Part shown: positions 16,760 to 25,570 of the stretch, in pieces
Position numbering within the stretch: the stretch's first letter is position 1
Layout: each line of letters opens with the position of its first letter
Origin: an uncultured bacterium
GTDB lineage: Bacteria; Bacillota_I; Bacilli_A; Erysipelotrichales; Erysipelotrichaceae
DNA length: 51,324 bases
NCBI GenBank assembly: GCA_903847945.1
Contig: CAINEY010000012.1
Coordinates: 1 to 51,324, forward strand
Direction: 5' to 3'
Program-made: the position numbers and the translations under genes
The notes under the pieces: model-generated
Told to the model about the DNA's origin: nothing
Seen by the model: the letters and a program-made list of their open reading frames with translations, nothing else
Databases searched by the model: none

Positions 16760-18454
16760 ATGAACAAAACCTGGTGGAAAGAAGCGGTAGCCTATCAAAT
16801 CTATCCGCGTTCGTTTTACGACAGCAACGCCGACGGTGTCGGTGATTTGCCTGGCATTATCCAAAAACTCGACTACATCCAATCGATCGGAGTCAACCTG
16901 ATCTGGATCGGTCCCTTTTATAAGTCCCCCATGGACGACAACGGTTACGATGTCAGTGACTTCTACGATGTCGATCCGCTCTTTGGGACCTTGGATGATG
17001 CGAAAACGCTCATCCGTGAAGCGCATGCGCGTGGCATCAAGATCCTGTTGGACTTGGTGCTCAATCACACCTCGGATGAACACCCGTGGTTTATCGAATC
17101 ACGATCCTCACGGACTAGTCCCAAACGGGATTACTACATCTGGCGTGACGGAAAAGTCGACGCCAAAGGCCACCGACATCCCCCCACCAACTGGGGCAGT
17201 TTCTTCGAAGGTTCCGCGTGGAACTACGATGAAATCAGTGGCCAATACTACATGAAGATCTTTTCCGATAAGATGCCCGATCTCAACTGGGAAAGTGCTA
17301 CCCTGCGACAAGATATGTTCAAGATGGCGCGTTGGTGGTTGGATCAAGGCGTGGATGGATTCCGCGTGGATGCGATTGCGCATCTGGCCCGGGATCTCAG
17401 TTTCACCGACAGCACCTTACCGCTCAATCGTCATCACGTCGCTCCGGACTGGGGTAAGTTCTCCAACCGGCCTGAACTCTTTGGGTATCTGCGCGAGTTT
17501 CACGATGAAGTCTTGCGGCACTACGACTGCATGACCGTCGGCGAAGTCGGCGGTGGAGCCTCCGTCGAAGCCGGAGTCAAGTACGCCGGGTATGACAGTC
17601 AGATCTTCAATATGGTGTTCAACTTTGACACGTGCTGGAAAAACAACATCTTCGCCAACGACAACCTGAAGGATGAAGACATTGTGATCGATGTCGTTGA
17701 TATGAAAGCCACCTTCAACCGCTGGATCCAAGGCATGAAGGACAAGGGGTGGATGCCGCACTACTGGCTCAACCACGATCATCCGCGGGTCATGAGCCAA
17801 TACGGTGATCCCAAACACCATCACCGTGAGAGCGGAGCTCTGTTGGGAACGATCTTATTGACCCTGCCGGGAACACCTTTCATCTACAACGGTGAAGAAA
17901 TCGGCATGACCAACGTGGACTACACCTCGGTGGATGATTTTACCGACATCTGGGTGAAGAACTACGTCAAGGAAGCATCCAAGCACTTAACGATGGATCA
18001 GATTCTCTCCCACCTGCGTCGGACCTCCCGCAACAACGCCCGTACCCCGATGCAGTGGAGCGATGCGCTTTATGCAGGATTCTCCACTGCCAAACCCCAT
18101 CAGAAGAATGTGGGCAATTACCCGACCATCAATGTCGCCGCTCAAGACAAGGATCCCGATTCGATACTTAACGCCTACCGGGCTTTGATTCAGTTGCGTC
18201 GGCACAGTGATCTCTCCGAAGTGCTCATTTACGGGGACTTCAAACTAATGTTTCCGGAACATCCTCACGTCTTTGCGTACCATCGCACGTTGGGTAAGAA
18301 GCATGTGATGGTGGTCACCAATTTGAGTGCTCAACCCAATCAGGTGGTGTTGCCCACGGCTTATCGTAAGGTCCGCTACTCCAACGTGCACAGTGCACCG
18401 ACGACCAAAGCCCTGCATCTACAACCCTATGAAGCGTTAATCCTGGAGGTCTAA
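16760..18454 (+). CDS. malL: Alpha-glucosidase (GH13_31, MalL/oligo-1,6-glucosidase group)
   Basis: Cytosolic exo-enzyme releasing glucose from maltose, isomaltose or short dextrins. The calcium loop DSNADGVGD is at residues 21-29. Region I is DLVLNHTSDEHPWF, the nucleophile is Asp204 (GFRVDAIAHL), the acid/base is Glu262 (MTVGEVGG), and region IV is NHDHPR. The 564-residue length is typical. The residue after the nucleophile is Ala205, not the Val of true oligo-1,6-glucosidases, which points to alpha-1,4 preference. The Shine-Dalgarno is TGAGGA. The surface amylase gene starts directly after its stop. A 25-base stretch at 17017-17041 is identical to one in that gene. Confidence 0.9.
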   Translation: MNKTWWKEAVAYQIYPRSFYDSNADGVGDLPGIIQKLDYIQSIGVNLIWIGPFYKSPMDDNGYDVSDFYDVDPLFGTLDDAKTLIREAHARGIKILLDLVLNHTSDEHPWFIESRSSRTSPKRDYYIWRDGKVDAKGHRHPPTNWGSFFEGSAWNYDEISGQYYMKIFSDKMPDLNWESATLRQDMFKMARWWLDQGVDGFRVDAIAHLARDLSFTDSTLPLNRHHVAPDWGKFSNRPELFGYLREFHDEVLRHYDCMTVGEVGGGASVEAGVKYAGYDSQIFNMVFNFDTCWKNNIFANDNLKDEDIVIDVVDMKATFNRWIQGMKDKGWMPHYWLNHDHPRVMSQYGDPKHHHRESGALLGTILLTLPGTPFIYNGEEIGMTNVDYTSVDDFTDIWVKNYVKEASKHLTMDQILSHLRRTSRNNARTPMQWSDALYAGFSTAKPHQKNVGNYPTINVAAQDKDPDSILNAYRALIQLRRHSDLSEVLIYGDFKLMFPEHPHVFAYHRTLGKKHVMVVTNLSAQPNQVVLPTAYRKVRYSNVHSAPTTKALHLQPYEALILEV

Positions 18455-20038
18455 ATGAAACGACTCGCCCTAGTCTTGGTGCTCTTGTTAAGCGCCTGTA
18501 CCCCCAAAGAAGAACCGGTAACCCGTTTAACCATCGAAGAGCTGGAAGTCCTTCTTCAAGACGCGGATGCCGGCAGCTTTGGCTCCGATGTCTCCACGGC
18601 CTACAGCCTCTTTCCGATCGCTTTTGCGGACTCCGACGGAGACTCCAAAGGAGACATTCCGGGGATCATCAGTAAACTCGATTACCTCAACGACAACAAC
18701 CCTGAAACGACGACCGATCTAGGGATCGATGCGATCTGGCTCAATCCGGTCCATCCTTCCGACACCTACCACAAGTACGATGTCAAAGACTACTATGCCA
18801 TCGATCCCAGCTTTGGGACCTTGGAGGATTTTGAGACCTTGTTAAATGAAGCGCATGCGCGTGGCATCAAGGTCATCATGGATATGGTGTTTAATCACTC
18901 GGCGGATAATCACCCCTGGTTCCAAAAGGCTCTTAATGGTGAGAAACCCTACGATGAGTACTACATGGTCTTCTCCAAACTGAAAATGAGCGACTATCCG
19001 GATTCCAAAGGGTGGTATGGCGCAAACTCGAAAATGTATTACGCCGGATTCTGGAATGAAATGCCGGACTTCAATGCGGACAGCGATTTGGTTCGTGAGG
19101 AGTTCAAGAAGATCCTGGACTTCTGGATGGAGTTGGGAGTTGACGGATTCCGCTTTGATGCCGCAAAACACATTTATGACCTGAATGAGTATCCCACAGG
19201 CACTCAACTCCTTCAACTCAACAAGCAGTTCTGGATGGAACTGAAAGAGCACGTCGAGTCCAAAGACAAGGATGTCTTCATGGTTGGGGAAGTCTGGATG
19301 CAGGCGGCGCTGGCCGCGCCGTATGCGGCTGGATTTGACTCGATCTTCAACTTCGATCTCTCTACCGGAATCATCAACGTGCTCAAGAACGGCTCTTCCG
19401 CAAACTTCCTAAGTTCCTACATCAATGGACAGAAGATTTTCGACACGAAGACCTCGCATTATGTGGATTCTACCTTCCTTTCCAATCATGACCAGGACCG
19501 CGTTCTCAGCCAACTCGGCAACAATCTGGATAAAGCCAGACTGGCTGCCAACATCCTCTTTACACTTCCGGGTATTCCCTTTGTGTATTACGGGGAAGAG
19601 CTGGGGATGCAGGGGATGAAGCCCGATGAAAACATCCGTGAGCCCTTTGTATGGACCACCGGCAGTAATCCGCCGATGGCCGACTGGGTCAGTTCCAAAT
19701 ACAATAAGACCACCATTCCTTACGACCAACAAGTCAACGATCCTGATTCGATGTTCAACCACTACCGTGAACTGATTGCGTTACGTAAGACCAGCGATGT
19801 GCTGCGTCATGGGGATCTGAAAGCCTTGGACATCGCTTCCTTCCGTGTCTTGGGTTATAGCCGCACCTACAACGGAAAAACGTGGCTCATCATCCACAAC
19901 GTACACTCCAATCAAAGTGCCACGATTACCCTTGAGCAAACCGGAACGGTGATCTATTCGATGGGTTCCACCACGCTGGACGGAACAAACCTGACACTGG
20001 AACCCTTATCGACCCTGATCCTGGAGGTCACTAACTAG
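18455..20038 (+). CDS. Surface lipoprotein alpha-amylase (GH13)
   Basis: Extracellular, membrane-anchored endo-amylase likely to cut starch or glycogen into dextrins for MalE. The signal has lipobox LSAC with lipidated Cys15. GH13 motifs are complete: calcium loop DSDGDSKGD (59-67), region I DMVFNHSADNHPWF, Asp235 (GFRFDAAKHI), Glu279 (MVGEVW) and Asp346 (NHDQDR). The 527-residue length suits a single barrel with a small C-terminal beta domain and no starch-binding module. ATG follows the malL stop directly, with TGGAGG inside malL. Its stop overlaps the next start by one base (TAGTG), so three genes are coupled. Exact specificity among amylase, neopullulanase and glucosidase cannot be read from motifs. 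Confidence 0.88.
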   Translation: MKRLALVLVLLLSACTPKEEPVTRLTIEELEVLLQDADAGSFGSDVSTAYSLFPIAFADSDGDSKGDIPGIISKLDYLNDNNPETTTDLGIDAIWLNPVHPSDTYHKYDVKDYYAIDPSFGTLEDFETLLNEAHARGIKVIMDMVFNHSADNHPWFQKALNGEKPYDEYYMVFSKLKMSDYPDSKGWYGANSKMYYAGFWNEMPDFNADSDLVREEFKKILDFWMELGVDGFRFDAAKHIYDLNEYPTGTQLLQLNKQFWMELKEHVESKDKDVFMVGEVWMQAALAAPYAAGFDSIFNFDLSTGIINVLKNGSSANFLSSYINGQKIFDTKTSHYVDSTFLSNHDQDRVLSQLGNNLDKARLAANILFTLPGIPFVYYGEELGMQGMKPDENIREPFVWTTGSNPPMADWVSSKYNKTTIPYDQQVNDPDSMFNHYRELIALRKTSDVLRHGDLKALDIASFRVLGYSRTYNGKTWLIIHNVHSNQSATITLEQTGTVIYSMGSTTLDGTNLTLEPLSTLILEVTN

Positions 20039-20601
20039 TGCTTCGCATCATCTTGAAGGCGCATGAATCGCATCGGGAATCCGTCATTGAACCGTTCTGT
20101 CTGAGTTATGGGCAGGATCTGGTGTGGATCGCTCCGGATACGGCGACCTTTAGCCTTGAGCATGCCTCCTCGATTCAACTGCGTGTTTTGTATGACACCG
20201 TTCGGGATGACCTGGGTTTTCGCATGACCATGGTCATCGGGTTTGATCATGACCTCGTCTTAGGTGAAGCCTTGGCGGTTGCCTTGGATTGGGTACCCGG
20301 ACAGATCACCGAATTAGGGGATCTCTTGATCCTGGCCCATCATCATAATGATCAGCGCTTGGCGATGGCGATCGATCGCGTGCTTTCTGCGGTAGAAAAA
20401 GACGTCCTGGAAACAGCACGGATGCAGCTATTGACGGGAAGCAACGGCGTCTTGGCGGCACAACTGCTTTACATCCACCGCAACACCTTTCGTTACCGTT
20501 TGGACAAGTTCATTCAACTAACCGGCATTGATCTGCGTGAACCCACGTTAGCGTATGCCTTGAAGGTCTACGGAACGTTGGCTCAGCAGAGTCTAGAATG
20601 A
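20038..20601 (+). CDS. PucR/CdaR-type helix-turn-helix regulator without usual sensor domain
   Basis: Probable transcription regulator of 187 residues. The C-terminal 60 residues carry the PucR-type HTH pattern, with LLYIHRNTFRYRLDKF and LTGIDLREP followed by a hydrophobic helix. Full PucR or CdaR proteins are usually over 350 residues with an N-terminal sensor; here only about 120 residues precede the HTH and I do not recognise them. Start is GTG overlapping the amylase stop (TAGTG), with GGAGGT 13 bases upstream. Its position inside the maltodextrin operon suggests that it controls this locus, which would be unusual because LacI-family MalR is the common regulator in Firmicutes. No other transcription regulator was recognised in the window. 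Confidence 0.8.
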   Translation: MLRIILKAHESHRESVIEPFCLSYGQDLVWIAPDTATFSLEHASSIQLRVLYDTVRDDLGFRMTMVIGFDHDLVLGEALAVALDWVPGQITELGDLLILAHHHNDQRLAMAIDRVLSAVEKDVLETARMQLLTGSNGVLAAQLLYIHRNTFRYRLDKFIQLTGIDLREPTLAYALKVYGTLAQQSLE

Positions 20602-20622
20602 TTTGTGCATTAAGCACAAATC
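20600..20622. repeat. 9-bp inverted repeat with no T tract
   Basis: GATTTGTGC (20600-20608) and GCACAAATC (20614-20622) form a perfect stem with a 5-base loop, starting at the regulator stop codon. No run of T follows, so it is a poor terminator; its right arm overlaps the cre-like site. It could be an operator or an mRNA-end hairpin. Confidence 0.45.
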
Positions 20623-20634
20623 AAGCGCTTACAG
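20619..20634. promoter_or_regulatory. cre-like operator before msmX
   Basis: AATCAAGCGCTTACAG matches 13 of 16 consensus positions and shares the 14-base core TCAAGCGCTTACAG with the site before pgk. The start codon of msmX is 31 bases downstream. A TAGAAT follows at 20640-20645 as a possible -10, without a good -35. Confidence 0.45.
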
Positions 20635-20664
20635 TTGTGTTAGAATAACCTCGAGGTACAATCA

Positions 20665-21756
<1,092 letters not shown>

Positions 21757-21761
21757 AGTAA

Positions 21762-21785
21762 AACCCGAGGCCACTCGGGTTTTTT
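21762..21785 (+). terminator. Terminator after msmX
   Basis: An 8-bp stem (AACCCGAG at 21762-21769, CTCGGGTT at 21774-21781) with a GCCA loop and a following T run. The Shine-Dalgarno of the next gene (AAGGAG) begins immediately after the T run. Confidence 0.8.
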
Positions 21786-21795
21786 AAGGAGCCCT

Positions 21796-23079
21796 ATGAA
21801 CCCGTATCGCAATCAATTCATCTATCAAGTCTTCGTTCGCAACTACTCCAAGGAAGGCACTTTTAATGCGCTGACCAAGGATCTGGATCGCATCCAAGCC
21901 TTGGGTACTGATATCCTTTACCTCTTGCCCATTCATCCTATCGGCATCCAAGGCCGTAAAGGCACCTACGGTTCTCCCTATGCCATCAAAGATTACACGG
22001 GGATCTCCGAGGATTTGGGAACGCTGGAGGACTTTAAACGGTTGTTGGTGGAAACGCATCGTCGGGGGATGCGCTTGATGATGGACATCGTCTTCCATCA
22101 CACGGCTCCGGATCATCCATGGGTCAAAGAACATCCCGAATTCTACCACTGGAAAGACGGACACTTGACCAATAAGATTGGGGATTGGACCGACATCGCC
22201 GATTTCGAGTTCGAAAACAATCCATTGCTTATCGAAAAGCTGACCCAAGTCCTAGAGTACTGGGTCAAGTTAGGGGTCGACGGCTTCCGTTTCGATGTGG
22301 CTCCGATGATTCCCTCGGCCTTCTACGACGTTGCTTTCCCACGCATCAAAGCGCTTAATCGTCAGTTGTCGCTCTTGGCGGAAAGCGTGGATCCGTGGTT
22401 CTTGAGCTTCCTGCGTTATAACGGCTACACGTGCTTGAGCGACGGGGAAGTCTTCCGTTACTTCGACCTGGAGTACGATTACGACAACCAAGAGAAGTTC
22501 TTGGGTTACCTCAAAGGGGAAAGCACCTTGGAGGACTTGCGTAACCGCTACCGACTTCAGGAAATCATCTACCCGGTCAACTACGTCAAAGCCCGTAACG
22601 TGGAGAACCACGATAACGCCCGCATTCGTTTCTACACGCAATCCTACGACAAGACGCTCAACTGGTTAGCGTATGTGTTCTTCGCCAAAGGCATCGCCTT
22701 CCTCCATTTCGGCGTTGAAACCGGAACGGATCACTTGTCGTATCTGTTTGAGAAGGACCCGGTGGATTGGGGTAAACTCGATCAGCATCTGGTGACGTGG
22801 ATCACCGGTTTGGCCAAGATGAAGAAAGATCCGATCTTCGCCCAAAACGATCACTACGCCATTCACTCGCACACGAAGGACATTCTGCATTTCGACTATG
22901 AGAACGATCATGAGATTCGTGTCGGGATCTTCAACGTCGGCTTGGAAAGCGGCGTCATCAACGTCAAGTATCCTGAAGGCAAGTACCTCCACAGTGTCAC
23001 CGGAGAACCGGTCGAAGTCCGGCACGGGGTGATTGCCTTATCCAAGGAACCCATCATCTTCAGTATTCCCAAACGATGA
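21796..23079 (+). CDS. Cytosolic GH13 alpha-amylase-family enzyme, small form
   Basis: Acts on alpha-glucan; hydrolase or glucanotransferase cannot be told apart. It is short (427 residues) with no signal peptide. The motifs are region I DIVFHHTAPDHPWV (95-110), nucleophile Asp167 in GFRFDVAP, acid/base Glu196 in LLAESVDP and Asp273 in VENHDNAR. Region I has His101 where most GH13 enzymes have Asn. The GTYGSPYAI segment (57-64) resembles glucanotransferase-like members. With no malQ seen, it could supply that activity; this is inference. The Shine-Dalgarno is AAGGAG. The stop overlaps the CotH-like start by four bases (ATGA), so the two are coupled. Confidence 0.85.
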   Translation: MNPYRNQFIYQVFVRNYSKEGTFNALTKDLDRIQALGTDILYLLPIHPIGIQGRKGTYGSPYAIKDYTGISEDLGTLEDFKRLLVETHRRGMRLMMDIVFHHTAPDHPWVKEHPEFYHWKDGHLTNKIGDWTDIADFEFENNPLLIEKLTQVLEYWVKLGVDGFRFDVAPMIPSAFYDVAFPRIKALNRQLSLLAESVDPWFLSFLRYNGYTCLSDGEVFRYFDLEYDYDNQEKFLGYLKGESTLEDLRNRYRLQEIIYPVNYVKARNVENHDNARIRFYTQSYDKTLNWLAYVFFAKGIAFLHFGVETGTDHLSYLFEKDPVDWGKLDQHLVTWITGLAKMKKDPIFAQNDHYAIHSHTKDILHFDYENDHEIRVGIFNVGLESGVINVKYPEGKYLHSVTGEPVEVRHGVIALSKEPIIFSIPKR

Positions 23080-24527
23080 AACGTCTTGTGCTCTTCCTGG
23101 TGGCGCTAAGCCTGCTTCTTTCGGCGTGCGACACCAACCCCATCGCAGAAAAAGAAAACATCCGGGTGGATGGCGTGACAGCCAGCCCGGAGTTTTTCGA
23201 GTTCTTCGATCCCGCCGTTCATCATGAACTCATCATCGATGTGAGTAAGCTCAACCTGGATACCCTGGACATGGAAATGCGACAGCAATACGCCAAGTAC
23301 GGGCATTACCGCATCAGCACGTACGTCAAAGCGAAACTGACCGTGCGTGAGAACGGAAAAGACATCCTGGTCATGGATGACGTTGGATTACGCACCCACG
23401 GGAATGTGTTCTCGCGTTATCTTATCGAAACAGATGGGATCACCATGAACACCCTGCATTGGCGTCTGTCCTTCGATGAGCCCTTTGAACTGGAGGAAGA
23501 TACGAAAGACTATGAGATCCGTAAACAACGGAGCCTCTTTGGGCTCGAGAACCTGATCCTTAAATGGAACAAGACCTCCCAAGGGACGTATCACGCCAGT
23601 GATCCCTACATCAACGAAGCCTACGCCTACAGCCTTTACGCCAAAGCTGGAGTACCCTCATCGAAAGCCTCTCTGGTTCATGTAATTTTCCGTGTCAACG
23701 GACGGCGCATCGATCAAGGGGTCATGACCATGGTTGAACCGGTGGATGATGCCTTCCTTCAGAAACGCTTTCCCAACGATCAGGACAACGGAAACCTCTA
23801 CAAAGTCCTATGGCAAATGCAACCGGCTGACTTCCGAAAAACCGATGCGATTCTCTTTGGGATCAAGGATGAAGAAGCCAATTACTTCCCGCCTTACGAC
23901 ATCAAGACCAACCGTAAATCCAACACCGGGGAAGACTTAAAAGACTTTATCGGTGATTACCAATTCAAGCGGGGAGAAGCCCTGTTTGAGACACTTGATC
24001 AGTCGCTCGTGTGGGATAACTTCTATACCTTCAATGCGATGAATTACCTCATCGGTAATCCCGATGACTTACGCTACAACAACAATAACCTCTATGTCTA
24101 TTTCAGCTCCGGAACGGATCCGCGGATGTACTTTATTCCGACTGATCTCGACAAAGGGTTAGGACTAACCGATTGGGATCCGGATGGCGCTCAAATGCGC
24201 AGCGTGCTGCCATTTGATTTATATACCTCAAACGGCTATCTTCCGGTAACACCACTGTTGGGAAAGACGATCCTGTCGGGTGAAGAACCCTACAAGTCGG
24301 CTTACCTCAACACCCTCAAGGATCTCATTCAGGATGTCTTTGTCTACGATGACTATCTCAGTGCGTTTCGACAAGCCTCGCGCTTGTATGCGTCCGATGT
24401 GGGGAAGAACCAGACCCGGACATGGCTCAAACCCATGGGACTTCCCGGAGCTGTGGCGGTCTACTACTGCGAACAAATCTATAAGGTAGAGACCCTCAAA
24501 TCATCCTTGGGTCAATGCGGGCAATGA
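23076..24527 (+). CDS. CotH-kinase family lipoprotein
   Basis: Predicted surface lipoprotein of 483 residues with lipobox LSAC (Cys18). It carries the CotH fold signature: an N-terminal strand region with GLRTHGNVF (about 104-112), the segment NPDDLRYNNNNLY (about 328-340) with the catalytic-type Asp, and FIPTDLD (353-359) with the metal-binding Asp. CotH proteins are atypical kinases that phosphorylate spore-coat proteins in Bacillus; secreted members also occur in non-spore settings, often near polysaccharide genes. No spore gene is seen here, so a surface or glucan-related role is possible. The ATG overlaps the GH13 stop by four bases. A strong terminator with 14 T follows, ending the maltodextrin operon. 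Confidence 0.82.
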   Translation: MKRLVLFLVALSLLLSACDTNPIAEKENIRVDGVTASPEFFEFFDPAVHHELIIDVSKLNLDTLDMEMRQQYAKYGHYRISTYVKAKLTVRENGKDILVMDDVGLRTHGNVFSRYLIETDGITMNTLHWRLSFDEPFELEEDTKDYEIRKQRSLFGLENLILKWNKTSQGTYHASDPYINEAYAYSLYAKAGVPSSKASLVHVIFRVNGRRIDQGVMTMVEPVDDAFLQKRFPNDQDNGNLYKVLWQMQPADFRKTDAILFGIKDEEANYFPPYDIKTNRKSNTGEDLKDFIGDYQFKRGEALFETLDQSLVWDNFYTFNAMNYLIGNPDDLRYNNNNLYVYFSSGTDPRMYFIPTDLDKGLGLTDWDPDGAQMRSVLPFDLYTSNGYLPVTPLLGKTILSGEEPYKSAYLNTLKDLIQDVFVYDDYLSAFRQASRLYASDVGKNQTRTWLKPMGLPGAVAVYYCEQIYKVETLKSSLGQCGQ

Positions 24528-24566
24528 AACAACCTTAAAATAAAAAAGGTTGTTTTTTTTTTTTTT
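24527..24566 (+). terminator. Strong terminator ending the maltodextrin operon
   Basis: A stem of AAACAACCTT with AAGGTTGTTT, loop of about 9 bases, followed by a T run reaching 24566. It directly follows the CotH-like stop. Confidence 0.9.
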
Positions 24567-24606
24567 GAGAAATGGGCTACAATGAAACTACAGTATGGGG
24601 GATCCT

Positions 24607-25311
24607 ATGCATCACATCAAATCATTGCCAATCGCTGTTCTGGTCGTCCTTTTAGTGTCGTGTAATGCGCTGCCAACTGTCAAACCGATTCCAGAATCGG
24701 ACTATGCGCAAAGCCTGGTGGATTTTCATGCGGTAAGTGCCCTGCAACAGCGCCAACAGACTTACTTCACGGTTAAAGTCCTCAGTTTCGTAAAAGTGAT
24801 TGATGAGGATCTTGCTTACTATGCTTACGACCTTCTCCTTGCTCCGCTAACCACACTTCCAGTGACCACACTCAGTATCAACGTGACTCCGGATTATTCC
24901 GTTCATGAGAAACTGGAACCCTACTTTACCGATAAGAGCGGTTTACTGTGGAAGATCTACCCGGTTCGCCCCGACGATATCTCAGAATCCTTCAAATCCT
25001 TGAAACTTGCGGAGTTGACGGAGGAACCATATGGAGCGCTGCGCTTTCGGGGTTATCTGGTGGATGGTGGTAAGTCTAACTATGAGGCATTGGGGATTTC
25101 TCAAGAAGACATGTCCTTGGCTATGTCTCGACTTCAGGTGGTCGTAACTGCTGGAAAAACCAAGGAAACCTTCTCCTTCGAACTGGGAACGTTGTTGTCA
25201 TCGTATACGATGGATACCGTCCCGGAATCGGTGATTCAATCCAACTCCATTGTCCATGGGATTGTTCATCACAGCCTCGTTGTTCGGTGGGGAGAATACT
25301 TAGGCGACTAG
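24607..25311 (+). CDS. Unrecognised lipoprotein
   Basis: Predicted surface lipoprotein of 234 residues; I do not recognise the family. The signal ends in lipobox LVSC. The mature part is mixed and soluble, with no repeats or membrane segments. I chose the ATG at 24607 because GGGGGAT lies just upstream; the ATG at 24595 would place that sequence inside the gene and has no Shine-Dalgarno. A terminator precedes and another follows, so it is a single-gene unit. Codon use and composition are more A+T-rich than in the neighbouring sugar genes. It may have entered with the next lipoprotein as one islet. Confidence 0.7.
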   Translation: MHHIKSLPIAVLVVLLVSCNALPTVKPIPESDYAQSLVDFHAVSALQQRQQTYFTVKVLSFVKVIDEDLAYYAYDLLLAPLTTLPVTTLSINVTPDYSVHEKLEPYFTDKSGLLWKIYPVRPDDISESFKSLKLAELTEEPYGALRFRGYLVDGGKSNYEALGISQEDMSLAMSRLQVVVTAGKTKETFSFELGTLLSSYTMDTVPESVIQSNSIVHGIVHHSLVVRWGEYLGD

Positions 25312-25312
25312 T

Positions 25313-25343
25313 AAAGAAGTGGGCTGTGCTCACTTCTTTATTT
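25313..25343 (+). terminator. Terminator after the first islet lipoprotein
   Basis: A 12-bp stem with one G-U pair (AAAGAAGTGGGC with GCTCACTTCTTT), TGT loop and A/T-rich tail. Its arms are nearly the same as those of the terminator at 26199-26227. Confidence 0.8.
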
Positions 25344-25570
25344 ATCATGGTTTCATTACAAATGATAAAACATTCTCATAATTGAACGCTAACGAATCAT
25401 CTCTTTCTACTGGAGTGCATCATTGATATGGAGAGGTTTAGTATTGTTAATGAACATTCGGTAGAGCTTTCAACAGTGATAAATCTCAACTAAGAATCAG
25501 TTGATTCACAATGATTAGTGTGTTAATATAATACTATCGTATAGTATAATTGTTGCAAAGGGGGAGCAAT
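25344..25570. other. A+T-rich intergenic region
   Basis: About 230 bases of clearly lower G+C than the surroundings. It holds an inverted repeat and a TATAAT box at its right end. A 21-codon frame with ATG at 25428 has only a weakly placed GGAG and nothing to recommend it as a gene. No other structure is seen. Confidence 0.5.
25531..25550 (+). promoter_or_regulatory. Palindromic operator overlapping a -10 box
   Basis: ATACTAT-CGT-ATAGTAT (25531-25547) is a perfect 7-bp inverted repeat that runs into TATAAT at 25545-25550. No convincing -35 is seen 17 bases upstream. Binding of a dimeric repressor to the repeat would cover the -10 of the lipoprotein gene that starts at 25571. Confidence 0.5.

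Noticed and set aside
24595-24606. Earlier ATG for the first islet lipoprotein
   Set aside because: It would put the GGGGGAT Shine-Dalgarno inside the gene, has none of its own, and adds MGDP before a normal signal peptide.
25428-25493. 21-codon frame in the A+T-rich gap
   Set aside because: The Shine-Dalgarno is weak and far, the peptide has no hydrophobic segment or known pattern, and length is within chance.
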